Translations under genes and position numbers: made by a program
Assembly (NCBI GenBank): GCA_021737275.1
Contig: JAIPEE010000021.1
Location: 1 to 64,000, forward strand
Direction of reading: 5' to 3'
Origin: Desulfobacterales bacterium
GTDB taxonomy: Bacteria > Desulfobacterota > Desulfobacteria > Desulfobacterales > JAIPEE01
DNA length: 64,000 bases
Part shown: positions 55,791 through 64,000 of the stretch, piece after piece
Position numbering within the stretch: position 1 is the first letter of the stretch
Layout of the letters: each line of letters opens with the position of its first letter
The notes under the pieces: model-generated
The model's database searches: none
Seen by the model: the letters and a program-made list of their open reading frames with translations, nothing else
Told to the model about the DNA's origin: nothing

Positions 55791-57104
55791 TTATTTTAAA
55801 ATAATTTTTCCGATTTCATTTGCTTTGGCCATAATATCTTCTGCATCAAGACTTAAAAGCTTTCGATCCCTGACAAGAACTTCACCCGCCACCAAAACAT
55901 CTTTTACATCAGGCCCCTGAGCGGCATAAACGATATGAGATTCGGGATGATAAAGCGGGGTGAGATGTGGTGCGTTAGTATCGAGTATAATAATATCTGC
56001 TTGTTTCCCGGCTTCAAGAGAGCCGGTGATACTGCCAAGGCCGATGGCTTTTGCGCCCTCTATAGTTGCCAGTTTAATGACAGTTTTTGCATCCATCACC
56101 GTAGGGTCAAGTTGGTTAACCTTATGGAGCTTTGCAGTCATATCCATCTCCTGAAACATATCCAGGTTGTTATTACTGGCGGTGCTGTCTGTTCCCAGTC
56201 CGACTGTGAGGCCGGCCTTAAGAAATTTTGAAATAGGTGCTATTCCGGATGCCAGTTTCATTTCGCTTTCGGTTGTAACAGATATGGTTGATTCCCTATT
56301 TTGTACAATATCAATATCTTCATCATAGAGCCAGATGGCATGTGCAAGAAGGGTTCTTTCATCAAGAAAGTCAAGACTGTCAAGATATTCTACCGGTGTT
56401 TTATTATGCCCGGTTTGTATCTGTTCCAGCTCAGTTTTAGTTTCTGCAACATGAATTTGTAAAAGAAGGTTTCGTTTTGATGATTCATTTTTTGCAGCCA
56501 TAAGCGTTTTGTCGGAACAGGTATAAGGTGAGTGGCAAAATATTGATGGTGTGATCAGGGGAGAAACAGCTTGCCACTGTTCTGCAAATTGGACGGCAGT
56601 TTCAATGTTTTTTACCGGATCAGGAACACCCGGTGCCGGAAAATCAATTACACCTTGTGCCAGAACAGCTCTTATGCCCGACCGGTGAACTGCGCGGGCA
56701 ACATCATGCTCATGGAAGTAGCCATCACAACAGGTGGTTGTCCCTGACAGCAGCATCTCGGCACAGGCCAGAAGTGAGCCGTAAAATACAGTTTCCGAAT
56801 TAATATGCGTTGCCTCTGCCGGGAAAATATGCCGGTTAAGCCATACTAAAAGCGGCAGGTCGTCAGCCAGCCCCCTGAAAAGTGTCATGGGAAGATGGGT
56901 ATGCGTATTTATGAGGCCGGGCATTATAATGCCGCCTTTTGCATCGATTACTTCTTTTGATTCAGTTCCCGACTGGTCCGGTTTTTTGGTTATTATCCGG
57001 TCGATGATGCCGTCTTTGACACAGATAATGCCGTCATCGATGATCTCAAAGTCAGGATTGACGGTTACGATTATGCCGTTGTGGATGATGGTATCAAATT
57101 TCAT
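55791..57104 (-). CDS. mtaD: MTA/SAH deaminase-family amidohydrolase, copy 2
   Basis: 437 residues. Metal-binding HxH in NTHTHLPMTLFRG, HIHVAETKTEL, ERTLLAHAIWL and Asp in GTDSTASNNNLDMFQEMD; all residues of a functional deaminase are present. The family deaminates 5'-methylthioadenosine, S-adenosylhomocysteine and related adenosines. It is a paralogue of the neighbouring gene 57206-58516. The pair are separated by about 100 bases containing a 20-bp inverted repeat. Confidence 0.9.
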   Translation of the reverse strand: MKFDTIIHNGIIVTVNPDFEIIDDGIICVKDGIIDRIITKKPDQSGTESKEVIDAKGGIIMPGLINTHTHLPMTLFRGLADDLPLLVWLNRHIFPAEATHINSETVFYGSLLACAEMLLSGTTTCCDGYFHEHDVARAVHRSGIRAVLAQGVIDFPAPGVPDPVKNIETAVQFAEQWQAVSPLITPSIFCHSPYTCSDKTLMAAKNESSKRNLLLQIHVAETKTELEQIQTGHNKTPVEYLDSLDFLDERTLLAHAIWLYDEDIDIVQNRESTISVTTESEMKLASGIAPISKFLKAGLTVGLGTDSTASNNNLDMFQEMDMTAKLHKVNQLDPTVMDAKTVIKLATIEGAKAIGLGSITGSLEAGKQADIIILDTNAPHLTPLYHPESHIVYAAQGPDVKDVLVAGEVLVRDRKLLSLDAEDIMAKANEIGKIILK

Positions 57105-57130
57105 AATCTGTTTCTTGTATGGATTTTACG

Positions 57131-57192
57131 TCGTAATCATAATCCTAATCGGATATTGTAAATCAAAACCCGGATTAGGATTACGATTATGG
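57131..57192. repeat. Imperfect inverted repeat between the two mtaD genes
   Basis: A 20-nt arm (57131-57150) and its inverse (57173-57192) match at 17 of 20 positions with a 22-nt loop. The arms consist of AATCCTAATC/GATTAGGATTA units. A similar but degenerate copy of one arm lies at 17372-17396. It could be a terminator-like hairpin or a dispersed palindrome. Confidence 0.6.
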
Positions 57193-57205
57193 AAAAGAAA
57201 AAAAG

Positions 57206-58516
57206 TTAACTTTTTACAACATTTTTAGCTATATCCCTGATATCCGCTATCACCGTTTCAATATCAATTGTCTTTAATGCCCGGTTTTCCATTACGACTT
57301 TTCCATTAATTATTGATGTATCCACATCACTTCCCCGAACTGCATAAACCAGATGGGACTCAGGGTGATACATGGGTGTCAGGTGCGGTTTGTGGGTATC
57401 AATGACAATAATATCCGCTTTTTTTCCGGGCTCAATGGAGCCGGTTATTTTATCAAGTCCGAGAGAACGTGCCCCGTCAATGGTAGACATCTTAAGGACA
57501 GTCATGGCATCCATCACTGTGGGATCAAGCCGGTTTACCTTATGGAGCTTTGCAGCTGTATCCATTTCCAGAAAAAGGTCAAGGGCATTATTACTGGCAC
57601 AGCCATCAGTACCGACACCTACGCAAATACCTGCATCTATAAGGTCTGGAACTGGAGAAATTCCCGAAGCCAGTTTCATATTGCTTTCAGGATTATGGGA
57701 AACTCTGGTGTCGGATTGTTTTAGTAAAGAGATATCCGCATCATTTAAAACAACACAGTGGCAGGCCAGGAGCCTTGGTGATAAAACACCAAGCTCAGCA
57801 AGGTGTGAGACCGGTGTTAACCCAAATCGTTCCTTGATCTGGCTGACTTCAAATTCTGTTTCTGAAACATGAATAACTAAAGGAACATTATATTTCTCAG
57901 ATATGTCAGCAGCTTTTTTCAACAGCTCCGGAGCGCAGAGGTATGTTGAATGGGGTTCAACTGCAATGGTGATGATCGGGTCATTTTGCCATTTCTTAAT
58001 GAGATTTTCCGTATATTCAAACCCTTTTTCCAAAGGGCCATAATGGGGCGATGGGAAATCATAAAGCACTTCACCCACAACTGCCCGAATTTCAGCCTGT
58101 TTGGCTGCTTCGGCTACAGCACCCTCAAAGAGATACATATCGCAGAAAGTCGTTGTGCCGGACATGATCATTTCTGCGCATGCCAGCATGGTGCCTTTAA
58201 ATACCATGTCCCTGTTCAGTTTGGCTTCAGCCGGGAAAATATAGTTATTGAGCCATTCTGCCAGTGGAAGATCATCTGCAAGCCCCCGAAAACAGGTCAT
58301 GGCGGCATGAGTATGGGTATTGATCAGTCCCGGCATAATAATACCGCCTCCGGCATCTATGGTTTTATCAACAGCCCATCCGGAAAATGAAGTAACTTCA
58401 TCAACGGCTGTTATCTGATCACCTGTTACAGCCACAGCACCATTTTGAATAACCGCCAGGTCGGGATCCATTGTCATGACAATGCCGTTGGTTATCAGAA
58501 GTTCAACCTTATTCAT
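57206..58516 (-). CDS. mtaD: MTA/SAH deaminase-family amidohydrolase, copy 1
   Basis: 436 residues with the same architecture as copy 2: NTHTHAAMTCFRG, LVIHVSETEFEV, LACHCVVLND and GTDGCASNNALDLFLEMD. It overlaps the end of the nucleoside phosphorylase gene by eight bases, so translation is coupled. The phosphorylase could act on the deaminated nucleoside (methylthioinosine or inosylhomocysteine). Exact substrates of the two copies may differ. Confidence 0.9.
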   Translation of the reverse strand: MNKVELLITNGIVMTMDPDLAVIQNGAVAVTGDQITAVDEVTSFSGWAVDKTIDAGGGIIMPGLINTHTHAAMTCFRGLADDLPLAEWLNNYIFPAEAKLNRDMVFKGTMLACAEMIMSGTTTFCDMYLFEGAVAEAAKQAEIRAVVGEVLYDFPSPHYGPLEKGFEYTENLIKKWQNDPIITIAVEPHSTYLCAPELLKKAADISEKYNVPLVIHVSETEFEVSQIKERFGLTPVSHLAELGVLSPRLLACHCVVLNDADISLLKQSDTRVSHNPESNMKLASGISPVPDLIDAGICVGVGTDGCASNNALDLFLEMDTAAKLHKVNRLDPTVMDAMTVLKMSTIDGARSLGLDKITGSIEPGKKADIIVIDTHKPHLTPMYHPESHLVYAVRGSDVDTSIINGKVVMENRALKTIDIETVIADIRDIAKNVVKS

Positions 58517-59336
58517 GGATATGCCCCACTATATGGCTGATGATGGATGCCAGTTTAGGTACGGCTTTTCCGGCAACGTCAACAATTTCTTCAAGTGTGG
58601 CAGGAACAGGGTTATCAGGTGTGTGGACATTGGTTATTGTTGAAAGTCCCAATATCCTGAACCCGGCATGAACCGATGCAATCACTTCCTGAATTGTTGA
58701 AAACCCAACCGCATCAGCGCCGATTTTTTTCAGATATTTAATTTCAGCCGGCGTTTCAAGAGATGGCCCTTTTAATCCCGCATAAATTCCATTTTGAAGA
58801 GATATTTTTTTGATTCCTGAAACAACCGTACAAAGATCTGCCAGTTGCCTGTCATATACCCTGGACATATCCGGAAACCTTGGTCCCCATTCATCAATAT
58901 TTGGCCCGACAAGGGGATTTTCTCCGGTCAGGTTAATGTGGTCATTGATGACCATGATGTCGCCGGATGCAAATTCGGGTTTCAGGCCGCCGGCAGCATT
59001 GGTGATGATAATATTTTTTATTCTCAGTTCCTGCATAACCCGAATGGGGAAAGTGACTTCCTGCGGAGAATACCCCTCATAAAGATGGAAACGACCCTGC
59101 ATGGCCAGAACAGGTTTGCCTGAAATATTTGTAAAAAGAAGTTTGCCCTTGTGGCTCTCTACCGTAGAAATCGGGAAATTGGGAATATCCTTGTAATAAA
59201 ACTCAGCAAAAACGTTCGATGAAGCAACACTCTCTCCAAGCCCTGTTCCGGTCATAATTGCTGTTTTCGGTATAACCGAAAGATTTTCTTTCAGGAAATC
59301 AGCAGCCTGTTTTACATTCTGTTTATACAATGCCAT
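58509..59336 (-). CDS. Purine nucleoside / methylthio-nucleoside phosphorylase
   Basis: About 275 residues of the PNP/MTAP trimeric family. TGTGLGES (phosphate loop), HKGKLLF, MQGRFHLYEGY and NAAGGLKPEF are the family signatures. The late substrate-binding segment includes VGFSTIQEVIASVHAG; I cannot decide between purine nucleoside phosphorylase and MTA phosphorylase. ATG 59336 has GAGGAT upstream; the longer frame up to 59552 is not coding-like. It opens the four-gene operon. Confidence 0.9.
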   Translation of the reverse strand: MALYKQNVKQAADFLKENLSVIPKTAIMTGTGLGESVASSNVFAEFYYKDIPNFPISTVESHKGKLLFTNISGKPVLAMQGRFHLYEGYSPQEVTFPIRVMQELRIKNIIITNAAGGLKPEFASGDIMVINDHINLTGENPLVGPNIDEWGPRFPDMSRVYDRQLADLCTVVSGIKKISLQNGIYAGLKGPSLETPAEIKYLKKIGADAVGFSTIQEVIASVHAGFRILGLSTITNVHTPDNPVPATLEEIVDVAGKAVPKLASIISHIVGHIHE

Positions 59337-59639
59337 CGGTATCCTCAAATTATGTAACAGGTTATCAGGAAAACGGGCTGATAGAATTGACAGCCCAAAC
59401 AGCCTGACATTTTTGGCAACCCGTGAAAAGTGCAATGATAATAGAACAAAAAAAGCATATCCGTCAAGGATGCAGAAAGGATGCAGAAAGAGGGGCTTTA
59501 AATCAATTATCATAAAAATCAGTACAAATTGGATGCGGCAGAGCGTTGACATTTTAACCTGTTTATGAAATGTTTCCGGTGATAAATTAAAGGATAAATA
59601 TCAGAATTTAACCTGTAAAAATATGAATTTAGGAGTTTA
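59337..59639. other. Divergent intergenic region between the phosphorylase and nuoE-like genes
   Basis: No gene is supported. Around 59468-59489 an 11-nt unit (GGATGCAGAAA) is repeated in tandem twice. Both divergent promoters must lie here, but I cannot place them. Confidence 0.5.
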
Positions 59640-60137
59640 ATGATTATGAGTGCAATTCGGCCGCAACATCCGGATATTTCTGACGATATGTGGATCAAAG
59701 TTGACGAAATTATTGATACAAATAAGAATACCGACGGTTCAATTATCACCGTACTTCGAGAATGCCAGGGCACTGTCGGATATCTTCCTGTAGAACTTAT
59801 TGACTATATCAGTGCCGGCATGAACCTGCCAAATAGCAATGTTTATGGTGTTGCATCATTTTATTCTCTTTTTTCTATGACCCCCAAGGGACGCCATACG
59901 ATCAAAGTGTGCACCGGTACAGCGTGTTATGTAAAAGGCATCAAAGAGGTTATCATCAGAATTGGTGATAAATACAAGGTTGGAGAGGGTGGTACAACCG
60001 AAGACAGGCGCTTCTCTCTTGAGCCGGTTCGCTGCCTGGGTGCCTGTGGCCTTGCACCGGTTATGGTTATCGGTGAAGATACACATGGTGACGTATCTGC
60101 CGATAAGGTTATCGATATTGTAGATCAGTACAAATAA
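59640..60137 (+). CDS. NuoE-like [2Fe-2S] electron-transfer subunit
   Basis: 165 residues of the 24-kDa thioredoxin-like ferredoxin family. The four cluster cysteines are in CTGTACYVKG and CLGACGLAPV. Preceded by GVASFYSLFSMTPKG. Such subunits pair with NuoF in complex I, in [FeFe]-hydrogenases (HndA/HydC) and in formate dehydrogenases. The next two genes make a complete NADH-linked module. Start is ATG 59640 or 59646; AGGAG lies just upstream. Confidence 0.92.
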   Translation: MIMSAIRPQHPDISDDMWIKVDEIIDTNKNTDGSIITVLRECQGTVGYLPVELIDYISAGMNLPNSNVYGVASFYSLFSMTPKGRHTIKVCTGTACYVKGIKEVIIRIGDKYKVGEGGTTEDRRFSLEPVRCLGACGLAPVMVIGEDTHGDVSADKVIDIVDQYK

Positions 60138-60200
60138 GTTAGGTTCCGGATTGAATATGATATTTTACGGCAGGGTACATAAAGCCGAAGGAGATAGATT

Positions 60201-62048
60201 ATGGAGAAATTAACGGTTCAGACGCTCTCCGAGATGCAGCAGCGATTGAAAAGTGAGTTTGAAGCGAGTAAAAAAACTTACCTGCTGATTTGTGGCGGCA
60301 CCGGTTGTCATGCCACCGGCAGTATCAAGGTTAAAGATGCCCTTGCAGGTGAACTTGAGGCCAAAGGGCTCAATGAAAAGGTCCAGATTGTTGAAACCGG
60401 ATGTAACGGGTTTTGCGCCATGGGTCCGCTTATGGTTGTTCATCCGGATGGTATCTTTTACCAGAAGATGAAAGTTGACGATATTGAAGAGATTGTCACT
60501 TCACATCTTATCAATAAAAAACCGGTCGAAAGACTCCTCTACAAAGATCCGGTAACCAAAAAATTTATCCCCAGACATGATGAGATTCCTTTCTTTGCAC
60601 ACCAGATGCCCCGTGTTTTAAGAAACAAAGGCGTAATCGATCCGGAAAGCATTAGTGATTATATCGCCCGGGATGGTTATTCTGCAGCAGCCAAAGCACT
60701 GTTTGATATGGGGCCGGAAGATATTGTTGCCGAGGTTAAAACATCAGGAATTCGTGGCCGTGGTGGTGCAGGTTTTCCCACCGGAATGAAATGGGATTTT
60801 ACCAGGGCCAGTAAGGGCGATACCAAGTATGTGCTCTGTAATGCTGACGAAGGTGATCCCGGTGCATTTATGGACAGGAGTATTCTTGAGGCAGATCCCC
60901 ATGCGGTTCTTGAGGGAATGATTATTGCGGCAAAGGCGATTAACTCTAAAAAGGGTTACATATATGCCCGAACCGAATATCCCCTGGCCATCAGCAGGCT
61001 TCAGATTGCCATTACCGCAGCCAAGGAGATGGGATTGCTTGGAGAAAACATTCTTGGATCAGGTTTTGATTTTGATGTTGAGATTTATCAGGGTGCCGGT
61101 GCATTTGTTTGTGGTGAAGAGACTGCGCTGATGCGATCCATTGAAGGGCAGCGCGGTATGCCGCGTCCCCGTCCGCCTTTCCCGGCTCATAAGGGCTTGT
61201 GGGAAAAACCTACGATTTTAAATAATGTTGAAACACTGGCCAATATTCCCCAGATTATTATTAACGGTGGTGCCTGGTATGCCTCTGTCGGTACTGAAAC
61301 AAGCAAGGGAACCAAAGTGTTCGCCCTTTCCGGAGATATAAACAATATTGGTCTTGTTGAAGTACCCATGGGTACGACCCTGAGATCAATTGTATATGAT
61401 ATCGGTGGCGGTATTCCGAACAAGAGAAAATTTAAAGGCGTTCAGCTTGGCGGCCCTTCAGGTGGCTGTGTGCCTGAACATCTTCTGGATACGCCGGTTG
61501 ATTATGAAGCAATTGCAAAAGTTGGCGCCATTATGGGTTCCGGTGGTGCCATTGTTATGGATGACCGGACTTGTATGGTTGATATGGCCCGATTCTTTAT
61601 GGATTTTATCCAGGATGAGTCCTGCGGTAAATGTACACCATGCCGTGAAGGAACCCGGCGCCTGTTGGAGATACTTGAAAAAATCTGCGATGGAAAAGGT
61701 GTACCGGAAGATATCGACTTAATGTTAGAATTATCGGAAATGATCAAGGACTCCGCACTTTGCGGCCTGGGACAGACCGGCCCGAATCCGGTGCTTTCCT
61801 CATTGCGTTATTTCAGGGATGAATTTGATGCCCACATCAATGAAAAACGATGTCCGGCAAAACGCTGTGCAGCCCTTCTGAAATTTGAAGTGGATCCTGA
61901 TTTGTGTAAAAAATGTGGTATGTGTTTCAAAGCTTGTCCGGCTGATGCCATTACATGGCAGAAAAAGGAAGTTGCGGTTATCGACAAGGAAAAGTGCATT
62001 AAATGTATGACCTGTTTTGAAAAGTGTAAGTTCGATGCGATTTTTTAA
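60201..62048 (+). CDS. NuoF-like NADH/FMN iron-sulfur subunit
   Basis: 615 residues. An N-terminal thioredoxin-like ferredoxin domain (LLICGGTGCHATGS, CNGFCAMGPL) precedes the NuoF core with GRGGAGFPTGMKW (FMN/NADH), and SCGKCTPCREGTRRLL for the [4Fe-4S] cluster. The C-terminus adds two [4Fe-4S] motifs (CKKCGMCFKACPAD and CIKCMTCFEKCKFD). This is the HndC/HydB-type architecture of electron-bifurcating hydrogenases and related dehydrogenases. AAGGAGA is upstream. The RnfB-like gene follows in 38 bases. Confidence 0.93.
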   Translation: MEKLTVQTLSEMQQRLKSEFEASKKTYLLICGGTGCHATGSIKVKDALAGELEAKGLNEKVQIVETGCNGFCAMGPLMVVHPDGIFYQKMKVDDIEEIVTSHLINKKPVERLLYKDPVTKKFIPRHDEIPFFAHQMPRVLRNKGVIDPESISDYIARDGYSAAAKALFDMGPEDIVAEVKTSGIRGRGGAGFPTGMKWDFTRASKGDTKYVLCNADEGDPGAFMDRSILEADPHAVLEGMIIAAKAINSKKGYIYARTEYPLAISRLQIAITAAKEMGLLGENILGSGFDFDVEIYQGAGAFVCGEETALMRSIEGQRGMPRPRPPFPAHKGLWEKPTILNNVETLANIPQIIINGGAWYASVGTETSKGTKVFALSGDINNIGLVEVPMGTTLRSIVYDIGGGIPNKRKFKGVQLGGPSGGCVPEHLLDTPVDYEAIAKVGAIMGSGGAIVMDDRTCMVDMARFFMDFIQDESCGKCTPCREGTRRLLEILEKICDGKGVPEDIDLMLELSEMIKDSALCGLGQTGPNPVLSSLRYFRDEFDAHINEKRCPAKRCAALLKFEVDPDLCKKCGMCFKACPADAITWQKKEVAVIDKEKCIKCMTCFEKCKFDAIF

Positions 62049-62086
62049 AACATCGTTCATTATAATTCGAACGAGGAGAAAATAAT

Positions 62087-64000
62087 ATGCAAATAGCAGT
62101 TGCAGTAATAGGCGGGTTGGGGCTTATTGTCGGTATTGTTCTGGCGGCGGCTTCAAGAATTTTTTATGTATATGTTGATCCGAAAGTTGAAGCAGTTGAA
62201 GGTGAACTGCCGGGTGCCAACTGCGGCGGCTGTGGCCTGCCGGGTTGTTCAGCCAATGCTGAAGCAATTGTTTTAGGAAAGGCTGCGCCAAATTCCTGTG
62301 TTGCTGCCGGTCCCGAAGTTGCTGAAGCTATTGCAGCGATTATGGGCATGTCACTGGAGGCAAAAGAGCCGGATATTGCTCTGCCGGGTTGTACCTATGG
62401 TACACAGGATGCCGATATAAAATTTGTTTATGACGGCCTGAATGATTGTCGTGCCGCTGCCTTGATGGGGGGCGGTATGAAAGTGTGTAACATTGGATGC
62501 CTCGGGCTTGGTACCTGTGTAACCGCCTGCCAGTTTGGGGCGCTCAAGATGGGTGACAAGGGGTTGCCGGTTGTCGATGAAGCACTGTGTACCGGCTGTG
62601 GTGCTTGTGAAAGAATCTGTCCGAAAAATATTATTAATCTGTCGTCTGTAACCAGGCGTATTTTAAAGGAATACACTACCGAAGATTGTACAACACCCTG
62701 CCAGCGAGCCTGTCCCGCAGGTATTGATATTTGTGAATATATCAACCAGATATCCAAAGGTAATTATTCCCGAAGTGTCCAGGTTATTAAAGAACGTAAT
62801 CCATTCCCGACCATCATCGGCAGAATCTGTCCGAGGCCTTGTGAAACCGAGTGCCGTCGACAATATGTTGATGAACCGGTTGCCATTAACTACCTTAAAC
62901 GATTTGTTGCAGATTATGAAATGGAAAAGGGCGATAGAGTTTTGCCATTTAAGGCACCGGAAACCGGCAGAAAGATTGCCGTCATCGGTGGCGGCGTCCA
63001 GGGCCTTTCTGCGGCGTTTTTCTCCGCCCGCCTGGGACATTCTCCAACCGTCTATGAGGCCACTTCAAAAATGGGCGGCCTTTTGAGAAGCGCCATCGCA
63101 ACCGAACGCCTGCCGCATAAAATTCTGGATTGGGATATTGACGGTATTGCCCGGATGGGTGTTGAGTTGATGACAAATACGGTTATGGGCAAGGATATTA
63201 CGGTTAACACGCTTCTAAAAGAGGAATATCAGGCCGTCTTTCTTGCTTCCGGCGGCTGGGACAGCAGGTTGACCAGAAAGAGCGGCAAAGAGCCGGATAT
63301 ATCACCTATACCGGGTGCATATCTGCTCATTGATTTTACCAGAATGAGTTCCGCATCATATGGTGAACATGTGGTTATTATGGGCAGCGGCTCACCGGTT
63401 GTTGATACTGCAAAAAGATGTAAAACAGCCGGTTCAAAAAGTGTAACCATAGTTTCACGGGATTGTATCGGTGAGCATGGTATGACACCCGAAGAGATTG
63501 GTGCCGTTCAGGCTGAAGGCATTAATATGATATTTAACGCCGCTGTGAGCAGAATTCTGGGTGAAGAAGATAAGATGACCGGTATTGAATATGCCGATCT
63601 GACCAAAAATGAAATAACAGCGGTAAGTGCTGATACACTGATTATATCTGCAGGGCGCTTCCCGGAAGTTATTCTGAGGAAGGTTGACCCTGAATCCGAG
63701 ATGGATGAAATCTTTGATGATAAAACCGGTCCGCTTTACTGGGAAGGCGTTTTGCCTTATAAAAACCCGGCACAATATGGGAAAACAGGACTGTTTGCAG
63801 AGGGTGAAACCCTGACCGATTTCAGCGCTGCCATTAAGGCGATAGGTGCAGGCCGCCGGGCCGCCGCATCCGTTCATCAGATTATGTATGGTATTAAACC
63901 GGAACTTTCTGAAAAAGTTCTGAAAAGAGGAAATGAAGTTCAGAATATTTTCAGTGTCTCCGGTGTTCAGATAAAGCCAAGGCTGGTAATGCCTGTCAGC
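62087..64000 (+). CDS. RnfB-like iron-sulfur protein fused to a GltD-like FAD oxidoreductase (partial)
   Basis: Runs off the right edge after 638 codons. Residues 1-25 form a membrane helix. An RnfB-type cluster motif follows (Cys 46, 49, 54, 71 in PGANCGGCGLPGCSANA). Two ferredoxin clusters follow, CNIGCLGLGTCVTAC and CTGCGACERICPKN, up to about residue 190. The rest is GltD-like: a linker with CQRACPAG and CPRPCETECRR cysteines, then FAD-binding KIAVIGGGVQGLSAA near residue 295. It probably moves electrons between ferredoxin, flavin and NAD(P)H together with the NuoE/NuoF-like subunits. GAGGAG precedes the ATG. Confidence 0.88.
   Translation, partial: MQIAVAVIGGLGLIVGIVLAAASRIFYVYVDPKVEAVEGELPGANCGGCGLPGCSANAEAIVLGKAAPNSCVAAGPEVAEAIAAIMGMSLEAKEPDIALPGCTYGTQDADIKFVYDGLNDCRAAALMGGGMKVCNIGCLGLGTCVTACQFGALKMGDKGLPVVDEALCTGCGACERICPKNIINLSSVTRRILKEYTTEDCTTPCQRACPAGIDICEYINQISKGNYSRSVQVIKERNPFPTIIGRICPRPCETECRRQYVDEPVAINYLKRFVADYEMEKGDRVLPFKAPETGRKIAVIGGGVQGLSAAFFSARLGHSPTVYEATSKMGGLLRSAIATERLPHKILDWDIDGIARMGVELMTNTVMGKDITVNTLLKEEYQAVFLASGGWDSRLTRKSGKEPDISPIPGAYLLIDFTRMSSASYGEHVVIMGSGSPVVDTAKRCKTAGSKSVTIVSRDCIGEHGMTPEEIGAVQAEGINMIFNAAVSRILGEEDKMTGIEYADLTKNEITAVSADTLIISAGRFPEVILRKVDPESEMDEIFDDKTGPLYWEGVLPYKNPAQYGKTGLFAEGETLTDFSAAIKAIGAGRRAAASVHQIMYGIKPELSEKVLKRGNEVQNIFSVSGVQIKPRLVMPVS

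Noticed and set aside
59336-59552. 72-residue N-terminal extension of the nucleoside phosphorylase
   Set aside because: The extra residues are not coding-like, and ATG 59336 with GAGGAT upstream gives the normal family N-terminus.
1-64000. Prophage, CRISPR array, toxin-antitoxin pair or restriction system
   Set aside because: No array of regular repeats, phage structural gene, or recognisable defence gene was found on either strand.

Overview
The window looks like chromosomal DNA of an anaerobic deltaproteobacterium, most likely one of the Desulfobacterales (sulfate-reducer type). This is inferred from gene content and order, not from a marker-gene search. The supporting signs are a NifU/NifS pair, an AhbB-like siroheme decarboxylase, a NuoE/NuoF module followed by an RnfB-like oxidoreductase fusion, PEP-CTERM proteins, a short archaeal/eukaryotic-type prolyl-tRNA synthetase, and the rpmF-fab-rpiB-glyA-nrdR-rib-nusB gene order that I recall from deltaproteobacteria. 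The DNA is fairly AT-rich by eye. I see no phage, CRISPR array, rRNA or complete insertion sequence. There is one tRNA and one small MITE-like remnant.

Layout. 1-3.9 kb: end of an unknown gene, then two PEP-CTERM surface proteins flanking a saccharopine-dehydrogenase-like gene. 4.0-7.7 kb (minus): serA, then nifU-nifS. 8.1-12.6 kb: an orphan AmmeMemoRadiSam protein B, glnS, and converging on it gltX plus tRNA-Gln(CUG). 13.0-26.8 kb (plus): a long housekeeping run of rpmF, an acyl-CoA dehydrogenase, fabG, acpP, fabF, rpiB, glyA, dCMP deaminase, nrdR, ribD-ribE-ribBA-ribH, nusB, trpB2, a small Cys-rich protein and a metallo-beta-lactamase-fold hydrolase. 26.9-31 kb: a hydantoinase/oxoprolinase-like protein, then an MltF-like lytic transglycosylase and a small duplicated-domain protein on the minus strand. 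31.2-38.6 kb: ispG-proS-relA/spoT, trxA-bamD-rpmB (minus) and purN. 38.6-47.3 kb: a TraB-family membrane protein, unknown and TPR lipoproteins, then a B-box/TPR membrane protein, a rhomboid-TPR protease, a DUF4139 protein and an HDOD protein. 47.2-50.2 kb (minus): mtnA, ahbB-like and a B12-binding radical SAM protein. 50.5-53.9 kb: an EI24/CysZ-like membrane protein, citrate synthase, and a J-domain gene split by an in-frame TGA. 54.0-59.3 kb (minus): a purine nucleoside/MTA phosphorylase, two MtaD-type deaminases and adenine deaminase. 59.6-64.0 kb (plus): nuoE-like, nuoF-like and an RnfB-like/GltD-like fusion that runs off the window.

How it fits together. The plus-strand run covers fatty acid elongation, one-carbon and nucleotide supply, and a complete riboflavin branch from GTP and ribulose 5-phosphate except for the dephosphorylation step. 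mtnA and the purine operon together outline salvage of methylthioadenosine and S-adenosylhomocysteine by deamination and phosphorolysis. The right edge is an NADH/ferredoxin electron-transfer module.

The points that most deserve a second look are: the acyl-CoA dehydrogenase sitting where plsX-fabH-fabD is usually found; the iron-sulfur/flavin module at the right edge; the purine/MTA salvage operon; the interrupted J-domain gene; the duplicated CQLG-motif protein; a 157-bp MITE-like element; and several perfect palindromes upstream of nifU and the AmmeMemoRadiSam gene. No single locus is clearly a new defence or signalling system.
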